A DNA stretch of 64,000 nucleotides, taken from positions 62,001-126,000 of the forward strand of contig NZ_VDZH01000006.1 in assembly GCF_007673235.1 (NCBI RefSeq). The letters are read 5' to 3'. Of this stretch, positions 7,963-16,711 are shown piece by piece. Below the pieces are notes generated by a model. The model did no database searches. It was not told the DNA's origin and was given only the letters and a program-made list of their open reading frames with translations. Made by a program: the position numbers and the translations under genes. The DNA comes from Curtobacterium pusillum. Lineage in GTDB: Bacteria; Actinomycetota; Actinomycetes; Actinomycetales; Microbacteriaceae. Position 1 is the first letter of the stretch, and each line of letters begins with the position of its first letter.

Positions 7963-8745
7963 TCAGATCCGGAGCGTGGCCACGACCGGGAAGTGGTCAC
8001 TCGCGAACCACGTCTCCGGTCCGTCGTGGTCGATCAGAACGCGGTCCACACCGGCGATCCCGCGCGTGAGCACCCAGTCGATGCGCTCCCCCGAGTCGAC
8101 CGGCGGTTCCCAGTCGTTGAACGTTGCGGTCCGGTCCTCCGGGTCACCGCCGACCACCCACGCGTCGTCGTAGCCGGCGTTCGCGAACACCGTCGACGCC
8201 GTTCCCGCACCGGCCGGCTCGTTGCAGTCCCCAGCGACGACGACGGGTCCGTCCGTGGTGCTGAGGCGCTCGACGATGAGTGCCGCGCTCTTCGCCCGGA
8301 CCTCGTCGCCGTGCGGGCCGACCTCGTGGTCGAGGTGCGTGGTCAGCAGGGTGAACGGGTCCCCTTCGGCGTCGAGGAACCGGGCGTGGTTCGCGACCCG
8401 GGGGAACAGGCTCCCCCACGTGTTCGAGACGGGCTCGTCGGGGGTGTCCGACAGCCAGAAGGTCCCCTCGTCGAGCGGACGGAGCCGGCTGCGGCGGAAG
8501 AACACCGCGGCGTGCTCCCCCGCCGTGTCACCCTCGCGCCCCTGTCCGACGTCGCCGTGGTCCGGCAGTCCGGCCCGGAGGTCGTCCATCTGGTGGGCGA
8601 AGGCCTCCTGCACGCAGACGAGGTCGGGATCGTGCCGGCGGATCACGTCGAGCAGGACGGGGAGCCGGGCCGGCCAGTCGTGCGCGGGATCCGGGTTCTT
8701 GATGTTGTAGGTCATCAGGGTGATCGGACGCGCTGCGTTGCTCAC
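7963..8745 (-). CDS. Endonuclease/exonuclease/phosphatase (EEP) family hydrolase
   Basis: A 260-residue metal-dependent phosphodiesterase of the DNase I-like fold. Motifs in order: 'MTYNIKNP' (residues 11-18), 'DLVCVQEAF' with the catalytic Glu (about 41-49), 'LLTTHLDHE', 'VVVAGDCNEP' (about 168-177), 'RIDWVL' and the terminal 'ASDHFPV' with catalytic Asp-His. The active site is complete. No signal peptide, so probably cytoplasmic; the substrate (phospholipid, sugar phosphate or nucleic acid) is unknown. The GTG start at 8745 has TAGGTT 6 nt upstream, indicating a leaderless mRNA. Confidence 0.88.
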   Translation of the reverse strand: MSNAARPITLMTYNIKNPDPAHDWPARLPVLLDVIRRHDPDLVCVQEAFAHQMDDLRAGLPDHGDVGQGREGDTAGEHAAVFFRRSRLRPLDEGTFWLSDTPDEPVSNTWGSLFPRVANHARFLDAEGDPFTLLTTHLDHEVGPHGDEVRAKSAALIVERLSTTDGPVVVAGDCNEPAGAGTASTVFANAGYDDAWVVGGDPEDRTATFNDWEPPVDSGERIDWVLTRGIAGVDRVLIDHDGPETWFASDHFPVVATLRI

Positions 8746-8807
8746 CCCTCGAACCTACCGACCTCGGTGCGCAGGGGACCGTGACCCGCCGGAGTGCGAG
8801 GACCCGG

Positions 8808-10310
8808 TCAGTTGATGCAGACGCCGTCCTTGCCGTAGCTCTTCACGTCGGTCGACGACGGCTTCGGCTCCGACGACGCGGACTTCGACGGCTTCGACTC
8901 CGACCCCGCGGACTCCCCCGACGACGGCTGCGACGCCGCACCACCGGGAGCGGCCGGCGCCGTGGCGGTCTTGCCGTCGGTCCCCAGCACGAGCGTGACA
9001 CCCGTCACGGCGGCGGTCCGGACAGGTACGGCTCCCGGCACGGCGGCGGCGAGCGCCTTCGCCTGGGCTTCCTGCCCCGCCGGGTACTGGATCTGCGTCG
9101 TCTTCGTGGTGTCGGACGAGCCCGGGGCGCCGACCTGGAAGCCCCGCGCGGTGAGGTTCGCCCCCGCGGCGGCTGCGGCGCCCGTGATCCCGCTGCCGTT
9201 CAGGACCGTGACGGTCGTGGCGGCGGGCTGCGCGGCCGTCGCCTTCGTGTACTCCTCGGGCTCGCCGACCAGGCTCTGCACGAAGGCGGGGAGCCCCACG
9301 GTGTCGATCTCGACGATGGACAGCGCCGAGCCGTTGACGTAGATGGTGGGGGTGCCGAGCGTCGGGATGGTGGCCGACTGGATGTTGCCGGGCCGCAGGT
9401 TCCGCATCTGCGTGGCGAGGTTGACCAGGTCGGTGTCGGTCTGGATCGAGCCGCCCACGGCGCCGAGGATGTTGTTCATCTTCACCGGGTTGAGCAGGGT
9501 GCCGGCGGAGAGCACCTTGCGGGCCTCCTGCGACAGGAAGTACTGCTGGCGGATGTTCCGGTCGAGGTCGCCGTTCGGCAGCCCGTGGCGCTGGCGCACG
9601 AAGGACAGCGCCTGCTTCGCGTCGAGCGTGGACTTCCCCGCGGGCAGGTCGACGCCGGAGTACGGGTCCTTCGCCGCCTGGTTGAGGCAGACGTCGACCG
9701 GCCCGAGCTCCTTGACGACCTGGTAGAAGCCGAGCAGCGAGACGCGCACGTAGTGGTCGATCGTCAGGCCGCTGAGGTTCTGGATCGTCTGGATGAGCAG
9801 CTTCGCCCCGCCGGTGTCACCGCGGCCGTTGAGGGTGCCGAAGTAGAAGGCGCTGTTGAGCTTGCCCTTGCCGACGCCGGGGATGTCGACGTACGAGTCG
9901 CGGGGGAACGAGATCATCGTCCCCTGGGTGCCGTCGGCGTTGATGTGCAGGACGATCATCGTGTCGGTGTTCGTCGCACCGCCGTCGGACTCGGTGCTGA
10001 GCTCCGCCATCTCCTCCGGCGTCGCGTTGTCCGGCCGGTGGTCGTCGCCGACCAGCAGGATGTTCTGCGCCTGCCCGTCGACGTCGTCCTTGTCGGACTT
10101 GTTGCCGGCGATCGCGTCGATCTTCGTGATGCCGGTCGAGAGCCGTCCGTACGCGAACGCGGCGTAGCCGCCGCTCAGCAGGAGCCCCATGGTGAGCACG
10201 CCGGCGACGGCGGGCAGGATGACGCCGCCACGCCGTTTCTGGCGGCCGTGGCGAGGCGGCGTGAAGCCGCGGCGGCCGCGGCCGGTCGTCTGCTCAGGGT
10301 CGTTGCTCAC
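8808..10310 (-). CDS. LytR-CpsA-Psr (LCP) cell-wall ligase with C-terminal LytR_C domain
   Basis: A 500-residue membrane-anchored enzyme that would attach polyprenyl-phosphate-linked glycopolymers to peptidoglycan. It has a basic cytoplasmic N-terminus, one membrane segment ('GGVILPAVAGVLTMGLLLSG', about residues 40-60), the LCP catalytic domain ('NILLVGDDHRPD', 'NTDTMIVLHI', 'ISFPRDSYVDIPG', 'ALSFVRQRHG') and a LytR_C domain near 375-450. The tail is Ser/Lys/Pro-rich and disordered, ending GKDGVCIN. The GTG at 10310 is preceded by TATGGT at 6 nt, the leaderless pattern. A second LCP gene is at 20053. Confidence 0.9.
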   Translation of the reverse strand: MSNDPEQTTGRGRRGFTPPRHGRQKRRGGVILPAVAGVLTMGLLLSGGYAAFAYGRLSTGITKIDAIAGNKSDKDDVDGQAQNILLVGDDHRPDNATPEEMAELSTESDGGATNTDTMIVLHINADGTQGTMISFPRDSYVDIPGVGKGKLNSAFYFGTLNGRGDTGGAKLLIQTIQNLSGLTIDHYVRVSLLGFYQVVKELGPVDVCLNQAAKDPYSGVDLPAGKSTLDAKQALSFVRQRHGLPNGDLDRNIRQQYFLSQEARKVLSAGTLLNPVKMNNILGAVGGSIQTDTDLVNLATQMRNLRPGNIQSATIPTLGTPTIYVNGSALSIVEIDTVGLPAFVQSLVGEPEEYTKATAAQPAATTVTVLNGSGITGAAAAAGANLTARGFQVGAPGSSDTTKTTQIQYPAGQEAQAKALAAAVPGAVPVRTAAVTGVTLVLGTDGKTATAPAAPGGAASQPSSGESAGSESKPSKSASSEPKPSSTDVKSYGKDGVCIN

Positions 10311-10397
10311 CCGGAAACCATAACTGCGATGCACGAAGTGGACATGAAACGGCCCTGGAAGGTCGCCGCGATTCCGCCGCACCGGGACGCACCGGTC

Positions 10398-10443
10398 ACG
10401 GACGGGAGGCACGGTGCCAGCTGGCACCGTGCCTCCCGTCCGT
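10398..10443. repeat. Stop-proximal dyad element, perfect 46-bp copy
   Basis: Two exact 23-nt inverted halves (arm ACGGACGGGAGGCACGGTGC plus CAG) meet at CAG|CTG. It sits 13 nt beyond the stop codon of the MHS-type transporter at 10457. It has no T-tract but could form a very stable hairpin on either strand, so it may act as a terminator. Confidence 0.85.
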
Positions 10444-10456
10444 CATCCGGTCGCGT

Positions 10457-11824
10457 CTACGACGCGAGCTCGGCCTTGTTCGTCTCGCGCGCCCGGAGGA
10501 CGGTCACCCCGGTGATCGCGGCCGCCGCCATCACGTAGAACGCGGGGGCGAAGGTGTTGCCCGTCGCGGTGATGAGCCAGGTCGCGAAGTACGGCGTGAT
10601 GCCACCGAACAGGGCGACGCTGATGTTGTACGCGATGCCCATCGAGCCGTAGCGGATGGCCGTCGGGAACAGCTCCGCCATCGCGGCACTGACGGCACCG
10701 TCGAACGCCGCCATGAACAGCCCGAGCAGGACCATCGCCCCGGCGGCCGCCCAGAAGTTGCCGGCGTTCATGAGCATGAGGGTCGGGTAGGTGAGCACGA
10801 GGAACCCGCCGCAACCGGCGAGCATCACGGGCTTCCGGCCGATCTTGTCCGAGAGCAACCCGAAGAACGGCACGAGACCGGCGATCACGATGAAGCCGAT
10901 GACCACGACGCCGTAGGACACCAGCGGCGAGTACCCGAGGTCGGCCTGCAGGTAGGACGGCATGAACGTCTGCAGGATCCAGTGCCCGACGGCCTTGAGG
11001 ACGACGAAGCCGACGCAGAACAGCAGCGCCTTCCACCCGGTCCGGAGCGAGCGTCGGAGCGGGTTCTTCGCGAGTTCGCCCTTGGCCTTGAGGGCGCGGA
11101 ACTCCGGGGTGTCCTCGAGCTTCGAGCGGAGGTACAGCCCGACGAGGCCGAGCGGCAGTGCGATGAGGAACAGCACACGCCAGCCCCACGACTCGAGCGC
11201 CCCGTCACCGGCGATCGCCGTGAACAGGAAGACCAGGCCGCCACCGACGATGAACGCGGCGAACCCGAAGACGTCGATGAAGCTCGTCACGAAGCCGCGC
11301 CGGTTGGACGGTGCGAACTCGGCGAGCAGCGTGGTCGCCCCGGCCCCCTCGCCACCGGCTGCGAAGCCCTGCACGAGCCGGACCACGACGAGCAGGATCG
11401 GAGCGAGCAGTCCGACGCTCTGGTAGGTCGGCAGGATGCCCATCACCGCGGTGGCACCACTCGTGATGAGGATGACCGTCGCGAGCGTGGTCTTCCGGCC
11501 GACCCGGTCACCGAGCGAGCCCCAGAACAGGCCGCCGAGTGGACGCATCACGAAGCCGGCGCCGAACACCGCGAACGCGGAGAGCAGTGCCACCTGGGGG
11601 TCGCCCTGCTTGAAGAAGTACAGCGAGATGACCGTCGCCAGGGTGCCGTAGAGGCCGAAGTCGAACCACTCGACGAAGTGCCCGACACCCGCGGCGACGA
11701 TGACCTTCCGCATGCTCTGGCGGCGGGCGTCGTCGCCCAGCGCTGCGCGGACGTCCGGACTGGTGGCGGCGTCGGGGGTGCTGGCGGCGTCGGCGCTCGT
11801 GCGCGTTCGGGTTCCGTCGCTCAT
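10457..11824 (-). CDS. MFS transporter, metabolite:H+ symporter (MHS) subfamily
   Basis: A 455-residue permease with about twelve membrane segments. 'VGHFVEWFDFGLYGTLA' near residue 48 is the hallmark of the MHS group (ProP, ShiA, KgtP, organic-acid carriers), and the MFS loop motif GDRVGRKTT lies between segments 2 and 3, with a second 'LLSDKIGRKP' in the other half. It would import an organic acid or sugar acid with protons. A GAGG ribosome-binding site precedes the ATG. It diverges from the FAD oxidoreductase gene across 108 bp, so they probably share control, likely by the IclR protein at 15648. Confidence 0.88.
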   Translation of the reverse strand: MSDGTRTRTSADAASTPDAATSPDVRAALGDDARRQSMRKVIVAAGVGHFVEWFDFGLYGTLATVISLYFFKQGDPQVALLSAFAVFGAGFVMRPLGGLFWGSLGDRVGRKTTLATVILITSGATAVMGILPTYQSVGLLAPILLVVVRLVQGFAAGGEGAGATTLLAEFAPSNRRGFVTSFIDVFGFAAFIVGGGLVFLFTAIAGDGALESWGWRVLFLIALPLGLVGLYLRSKLEDTPEFRALKAKGELAKNPLRRSLRTGWKALLFCVGFVVLKAVGHWILQTFMPSYLQADLGYSPLVSYGVVVIGFIVIAGLVPFFGLLSDKIGRKPVMLAGCGGFLVLTYPTLMLMNAGNFWAAAGAMVLLGLFMAAFDGAVSAAMAELFPTAIRYGSMGIAYNISVALFGGITPYFATWLITATGNTFAPAFYVMAAAAITGVTVLRARETNKAELAS

Positions 11825-11866
11825 GGGTTGACCTCACACTTCGTTGTCGAGAGTTCGTTGACGATA

Positions 11867-11925
11867 GCACTTGCCGGGCACACTTTGCCACACAGTGGGA
11901 ATGTCTCGCCAGCAAGTGATACCGT
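11867..11925. promoter_or_regulatory. Divergent control region with inverted repeats
   Basis: GCACTTGC (11867-11874) is mirrored by GCAAGTG (11912-11918), and CACTTTGCCACACAGTG lies between them. TACCGT (11920-11925) ends 7 nt before the FAD-oxidoreductase ATG at 11933, fitting a leaderless start. The repeats are good candidates for the operator of the IclR regulator in this locus; that link is inference. Confidence 0.4.
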
Positions 11926-11932
11926 CGCCGCC

Positions 11933-14164
11933 ATGCAGTCCCGTGAACAGCACCACGACGTCGTGGTCGTCGGAGGCGGTCTCGCCGGTGTGAGCGCCGC
12001 CGTCGCCGCCGCCCGCCTCGGCTCCAGCGTCGCCCTCGTCACCAACCGCCCGGTCCTCGGCGGCAACTCCTCGAGCGAGGTCCGCGTGTGGGTGGTCGGC
12101 GCCACCGCCCACGGCACGCAGCGGTTCGCCCGTGAGACCGGGATCATGGGCGAGCTCTTCCTCGAGAACCAGTACCGGAACCCGCAGGGCAACGCGATCT
12201 ACTGGGACCAGGTGGTGCTCGACCTCGTCCGCGCCGAACCGAACGTGCACCTGCACCTCAACACCGACGTGCGGACGGTGGTCACCGACGGGGACCGGAT
12301 CACGTCCGTGACCGGCTGGACCATGGGCTCCGAGATCGAGACCACCTTCACCGCGCCGGTCTTCCTCGACTGCACCGGCGACGGCCTCGTGGGTGCCCTC
12401 GCCGGGGCCTCGTACCGGATCGGCCGCGAAGGACGCGACGAGTACGGGGAGGAGTGGGCACCGGAACGGCCCGACGACGAACTGCTCGGCAGCTCGATCT
12501 TCTTCTCCACGCACGACACCGGCCGCCCCGAGAAGTTCGTGCCGCCCTCGATCGCCGTCGATCTGGCGAAGACCCCGATCCTGGCGAACCGGGCGATCAA
12601 GACCGGCGACAACGGCTGCAACTACTGGTGGATCGAGTGGGGCGGCGAGCTCGACACCGTCACCGACAACGAACGCATCCGCGACGAGCTGTGGGGCGTC
12701 GTCTACGGGATCTGGGACCACATCAAGAACTCCGGCTCGTTCGACGCCGACTCACTCACCCTCGACTGGGTCGGCGCGATCCCCGGCAAGCGCGAGTACC
12801 GCCGGTTCGTGGGCGACCACACCCTGACGCAGCAGGACCTCCTGTCACAGCGAACCTTCCCGGACACGGTCGCGTTCGGCGGCTGGTCGATCGACCTGCA
12901 CCCCGTCGAGGGTGTCTACGCCGAGACCGCCGGCGCGCAGCAGCGGTACACCGACGGCACGTACGACATCCCGTTCCGCTCCCTCTACTCGGCCGACGTG
13001 GCGAACCTGCTCTTCGCCGGCCGGAACATCTCCGCGTCGCACGTGGCCTTCGGGTCCACCCGGGTGATGGCCACCTGCTCCACCCAGGGTCAGGCGGCCG
13101 GGACCGCGGCGCACCTCGCGGCCCGGCACGGCGTGACCCCGCGGGAGCTCGGCACCGACCACGTCGCGATGCTGCAGCAGACCTTGCTCCGCGAGGACGC
13201 GCCGCTCGTCGGGGTCAGGGCGGTCGACGGCGCCGACCTCGCGCGGCGCGCCAGGATCAGCGCGAGCAGCGAGCTCACCGCGCTCGACACCACGCCGTGG
13301 ACGACCGACGACACCTTCGCACTCGACCGCGACGTCGCGATCGTCCTGCCCGCCGACCCCGCACTCTGGTCGTTCGCGCTCCGGACCGTCGCCGATGTCG
13401 ACACCGAGCTCACGATCGAGCTCTGGACCACCGGGAAGCCGCAGAACTACGCGCCCATCGAGCACGTGTCGACCCACACCGCGAGCGTCCCCGCCGGCGC
13501 GGGCGCGGCGGTCGTCGACCTCGGGTTCCGGCCGGACGAGCCGTGCAACGCCGTCGTCGTGGTCCGCCGTGCCGCCGGGGTCCGCCTGCCCCTGACCGAC
13601 GGACACCCGTACGGCGTCCTCGCGCTCCGGGCCCGGTCGGCCGAGGACGACCAGTTCGACGACCACATCCCCGAGGAGGCCGACCAGCCCGTGACCGACT
13701 GGGAAGCGCGGGCCCTGCGCGGACGCTCCTTCGCGTTCACCGCAGCCGGTGCGTCGGACGCGTGGCGCGCCTCCCGGATCGCCGACGGCTACCAGCGTCC
13801 CTTCGGCGGGCCGCACCTGTGGTCGTCGGAACCGGGCGACGGCGTGGCCACGCTCACCCTCGACTGGGCGGAGCCCGTCGACGTCCGCGAGGTCCGCATC
13901 GTGTGGAACGACGACGTCGACGCCGACCTCATCAACCTGCACCACCACCGCACGCCGTGGGACGCCGTCCCGACGCTCGCCCGGGACTACCGGGTCGAGG
14001 CGTGCGTCGACGGAACGTGGCGGGAGCTCGCGACCGTCACCGACAACCGGCACCGGCACCGCGTGCACGACGTCGCACCGACGCGCACCGCGTCCCTGCG
14101 CGTCGTCGTCACCGCCACGAACGGTTCGCCCTTCGTGTCGGCGAGCGCCGTGAAGGTCTACTGA
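11933..14164 (+). CDS. FAD-dependent oxidoreductase with C-terminal beta-sandwich extension
   Basis: A 743-residue protein. Residues 1-450 are an FAD_oxidored-type flavoprotein: the dinucleotide motif 'VVVVGGGLAGVSAAVAAARL' (about 10-29), 'RPVLGGNSSSEVRVW', 'FLDCTGDGLVGALAGA', and a C-terminal FAD contact 'NLLFAGRNISASHVAFGSTR'. The remaining 290 residues look like one or two beta-sandwich (F5/8- or carbohydrate-binding-like) domains ending near 'SPFVSASAVKVY'. There is no signal peptide, so it is probably cytoplasmic. It precedes a secreted beta-helix glycosidase and an IclR gene, suggesting sugar or uronide oxidation; the substrate is unknown. Confidence 0.8.
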   Translation: MQSREQHHDVVVVGGGLAGVSAAVAAARLGSSVALVTNRPVLGGNSSSEVRVWVVGATAHGTQRFARETGIMGELFLENQYRNPQGNAIYWDQVVLDLVRAEPNVHLHLNTDVRTVVTDGDRITSVTGWTMGSEIETTFTAPVFLDCTGDGLVGALAGASYRIGREGRDEYGEEWAPERPDDELLGSSIFFSTHDTGRPEKFVPPSIAVDLAKTPILANRAIKTGDNGCNYWWIEWGGELDTVTDNERIRDELWGVVYGIWDHIKNSGSFDADSLTLDWVGAIPGKREYRRFVGDHTLTQQDLLSQRTFPDTVAFGGWSIDLHPVEGVYAETAGAQQRYTDGTYDIPFRSLYSADVANLLFAGRNISASHVAFGSTRVMATCSTQGQAAGTAAHLAARHGVTPRELGTDHVAMLQQTLLREDAPLVGVRAVDGADLARRARISASSELTALDTTPWTTDDTFALDRDVAIVLPADPALWSFALRTVADVDTELTIELWTTGKPQNYAPIEHVSTHTASVPAGAGAAVVDLGFRPDEPCNAVVVVRRAAGVRLPLTDGHPYGVLALRARSAEDDQFDDHIPEEADQPVTDWEARALRGRSFAFTAAGASDAWRASRIADGYQRPFGGPHLWSSEPGDGVATLTLDWAEPVDVREVRIVWNDDVDADLINLHHHRTPWDAVPTLARDYRVEACVDGTWRELATVTDNRHRHRVHDVAPTRTASLRVVVTATNGSPFVSASAVKVY

Positions 14165-14211
14165 CCCACCCGCACCACCCGCAGCACCACCACCGATCAA
14201 GGGAGATCGCC

Positions 14212-15621
14212 ATGCGCCTGCGCACACTGACCATCGCGACAGCCGTCGCGCTGTCACTCACCGCCCTCGGGGCGGTTGCCCCGGCGGTCGCCGCGACGAA
14301 CGCCGCCGGTCCGACCGCCGGCACCGCCGTGATCCACGCGAACCCGGGCAACCCGACGGCACCCACCGCCACCGCGCACACCGTGTCGGCGAACGGCACC
14401 GCCGTGCCGGTCAAGGCCGAGTCGGTGAGTGGCACCTCGCACGACGTCGCGATGTTCGCCAAGGGGACGGGCACCGCGACCGTCAGCGTCACGATGCCGG
14501 GTCTCGCCGCGTCGGCCACGCCGGTCGTCACCCCGCGGACGCTCGCGATCGCCACGACCCGCTCCGGCGACACCGTGACCTTCACGATCCGCGACGCGCA
14601 CCCGCTCGTCATCGAGACGCCCGGCGTCCGCGCGCTGTTCCTCTTCGTCACGCCGGAGGAGACCGCGGTGCCGTCCGCCACCGACTCCCACGTCCTGTAC
14701 TTCGGCCCGGGTGAACACGACGCCGGCGTGATCCGTCCGGCATCGGGCCAGACGGTCTACCTCGCGCCGGGTGCCCTCGTGCACGGCCGCATCGACGGCG
14801 ACGGCGTCACCGGTGTGCGGGTGCTCGGGCGCGGGATCCTCGACGCCGGGGCGGACACGTCGCGGACCGACAAGACGATGGCGATCCGGTTCCACGACAG
14901 CTCGGACATCACGGTGTCCGGTATCGGCGTCCGCAACGCCCAGTGGTGGCAGACGCTGTACATCCGTTCCTCGGGCATCCACGTGTCCTGGCTGAACCTG
15001 ATGGGCACGCTCATCAACAACGACGGCATCGACACCGACGGCGTGCAGGACATGACCGTCGAGCACAACTTCGTGATGAGCGGCGACGACGGGTTCGGCT
15101 GGCACGCCCTCGACGCGGCCACGAACGGCGAACCGGAGACCCGCGGCCTGCACGCCACCGACACCACGTTCTGGAACGTCACCGGCGGCAACCCCGTCCG
15201 GTTCGGCTCGTCCATGGAGACCGAAGTGTTCACCGATATCTCCATCACGCAGTCGTACGTGCTCCGCGCGAAGGAGGTCGCCCTGAAGTTCGACGTGCAG
15301 GACTGGGCGACGGTCTCGGACGTCACCGTGGACGGCTTCCACGTGGAGTCGCAGCCGGTCGGCAAGCAGGCCATCGTGCTGCAGGTCCTCAAGGGGCAGT
15401 ACTCGAACGACACCGGGTACCGCGACGAGCGCGGCCGGATCACGGGCATCACGATCCGCGACTTCACCGACGTCACGGCCGACCCGGTGACGCTGTCCGG
15501 GTGGGACGCCACGCACGGGATCTCGGGCGTCGCCTTCGAGGACGTCGTGCTCGGCGGTGTGCCCCTCACCGCGGCCCAGGTGCGGACGAACGCGTTCGTC
15601 AGCGGTGTCACGGTGTCCTGA
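14212..15621 (+). CDS. Secreted right-handed beta-helix glycoside hydrolase (GH28/GH49-like)
   Basis: A 469-residue secreted protein with a clear signal peptide (residues 1-28, 'LTALGAVAPAVA' then ATNAA). After an immunoglobulin-like N-terminal region come 'VLYFGPGEHDAG' and 'TVYLAPGALVHG', typical of GH49/GH28 enzymes, then parallel beta-helix coils with the putative catalytic acids in 'NNDGIDTDGVQD' (about residues 265-276) and 'MSGDDGFGWHA' (about 289-299). It would hydrolyse a polysaccharide such as pectin or dextran outside the cell. AAGGGAG precedes the ATG. It lies 47 bp after the oxidoreductase, probably co-transcribed. Confidence 0.8.
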   Translation: MRLRTLTIATAVALSLTALGAVAPAVAATNAAGPTAGTAVIHANPGNPTAPTATAHTVSANGTAVPVKAESVSGTSHDVAMFAKGTGTATVSVTMPGLAASATPVVTPRTLAIATTRSGDTVTFTIRDAHPLVIETPGVRALFLFVTPEETAVPSATDSHVLYFGPGEHDAGVIRPASGQTVYLAPGALVHGRIDGDGVTGVRVLGRGILDAGADTSRTDKTMAIRFHDSSDITVSGIGVRNAQWWQTLYIRSSGIHVSWLNLMGTLINNDGIDTDGVQDMTVEHNFVMSGDDGFGWHALDAATNGEPETRGLHATDTTFWNVTGGNPVRFGSSMETEVFTDISITQSYVLRAKEVALKFDVQDWATVSDVTVDGFHVESQPVGKQAIVLQVLKGQYSNDTGYRDERGRITGITIRDFTDVTADPVTLSGWDATHGISGVAFEDVVLGGVPLTAAQVRTNAFVSGVTVS

Positions 15622-15647
15622 TCGACTCCACGGGACAGAATGGGCGG

Positions 15648-16424
15648 ATGGCCACCACCCCTCCGAACCAGAGCATCGAGCGCGCCGCGGCTGTCCTCGG
15701 CGCGCTCGGTGCTGCCGACGGGGCGATGCGCGCCTCCGACATCGCTCGTGCGATCGGACTCGGGACCTCGACCACCGGACGGCTCCTCGCCACGCTGGAG
15801 TCACTCGAGTACGTGCGCCGCGACCCCGAGTCGCAGGGGTACTCCGTCGGCCGTGCGGTGCTCGAGCTCGCCAGCCAGGGGCTCAACCACAACCCCGTCC
15901 ACCGCGAGAGCCGGGCCGCCGCGCAGGAGCTCGCCCACCGGATCGGCCTCACCGCCAACGTCGGCGTGCAGGACGACACGGCCTGCATCTACCTCTGCCA
16001 CTTCGAGGGATCGCTCGCCCCGAAGTCCCACACCATGATCGGGATGCGGCAGCCGCTGCACGCCTCGGCGCTGGGCAAGGCGCTCATGCTCGACCTGTCG
16101 CAGTCCGAGCGGCAGGCGTTGCTCGGCGAGGACCTCGCGCGCTACACGGACCACACGATCACCTTGCACGACGAGCTGACGGCCGACCTCGAGGCGTCGG
16201 CGAAGCGTGGCTGGTGCGTCGAGAACCAGGAGGTCGCGCTCGGGCGGTTCTGCATCGCGGCGCCGATCCGGAACGCGTCGGGGCGCATCGTGGCGGCGCT
16301 CTCGATCTCGGGGCGGGTCACGCAGCTACGGGACCGGGACATGGATTCTCTCGCCGAGGACCTCATCGAGGTGGCCGACCGCATCAGCGTCGGCCTCGGC
16401 ATGATCAGCGCGGTCGCGCACTGA
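15648..16424 (+). CDS. IclR-family transcriptional regulator
   Basis: A 258-residue regulator with an N-terminal winged helix (residues about 8-65, 'AMRASDIARAIGLGTSTTGR') and an IclR effector domain (about 80-250; 'HASALGKALML', 'GWCVENQEVALGRFCIAAPI'). IclR proteins of the KdgR type control pectin and uronate use, which would suit the preceding glycosidase and the MHS transporter. The ATG at 15648 has CAGAAT 6 nt upstream, so it may be made from its own leaderless mRNA as well as by readthrough from the gene 26 bp upstream. The target assignment is inference. Confidence 0.88.
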   Translation: MATTPPNQSIERAAAVLGALGAADGAMRASDIARAIGLGTSTTGRLLATLESLEYVRRDPESQGYSVGRAVLELASQGLNHNPVHRESRAAAQELAHRIGLTANVGVQDDTACIYLCHFEGSLAPKSHTMIGMRQPLHASALGKALMLDLSQSERQALLGEDLARYTDHTITLHDELTADLEASAKRGWCVENQEVALGRFCIAAPIRNASGRIVAALSISGRVTQLRDRDMDSLAEDLIEVADRISVGLGMISAVAH

Positions 16425-16470
16425 CGGCCTGGCGCGTGTCGGGCCGGTCGGGCCTGGTCAGCAACCTCCG

Positions 16471-16563
16471 CGCGAAAGCGACAGAATCCGGCCGACTGTT
16501 CGCGCCAATCTGTCGCTCTCGCGACAGCGTCCGTGGTCGACGACGAGAACTGTCGCTTTCGCG
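16471..16563. repeat. Three copies of CTGTCGCTTTCGCG, two in opposite orientation
   Basis: CGCGAAAGCGACAG at 16471-16484 is the exact reverse complement of CTGTCGCTTTCGCG at 16550-16563. A third copy with one change (CTGTCGCTCTCGCG) sits between them at 16510-16523. The first copy can therefore pair with either of the other two. It lies in the gap between the IclR and GntR stop codons, with no reading frame of interest. Confidence 0.7.
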
Positions 16564-16580
16564 ACGCAGGTGGTGACGCA

Positions 16581-16693
16581 CTGACGGCCTGGCGCGCCCC
16601 GCTCGGCGGCGACGCGGAGCGTTGCGCGGGGCGCGCCGACCGAGCCTGCGAGGGAGGACGTGGCGGGGCCGCCACGTTCCTCCAGGCCGTCAG
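16581..16693. repeat. Long composite form of the stop-proximal element
   Basis: The outer arms CTGACGGCCTGG (16581-16592) and CCAGGCCGTCAG (16682-16693) are exact complements. Inside are two more hairpins: GGCGCGCCCCGC/GCGGGGCGCGCC (16591-16602 with 16626-16637) and CGTGGCGG/CCGCCACG (16659-16676). The 20-bp string CGCACTGACGGCCTGGCGCG also occurs at the IclR stop codon (about 16418-16437), as if that end had been duplicated. It lies 18 nt beyond the GntR stop codon. Confidence 0.7.
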
Positions 16694-16711
16694 CTGGTCG
16701 CGCTGGTCGCG

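Noticed and set aside
16471-16563. Treating the CTGTCGCTTTCGCG copies as a small CRISPR
   Set aside because: Only three copies, one reversed, with unequal spacing (25 and 26 nt); no cas gene nearby.
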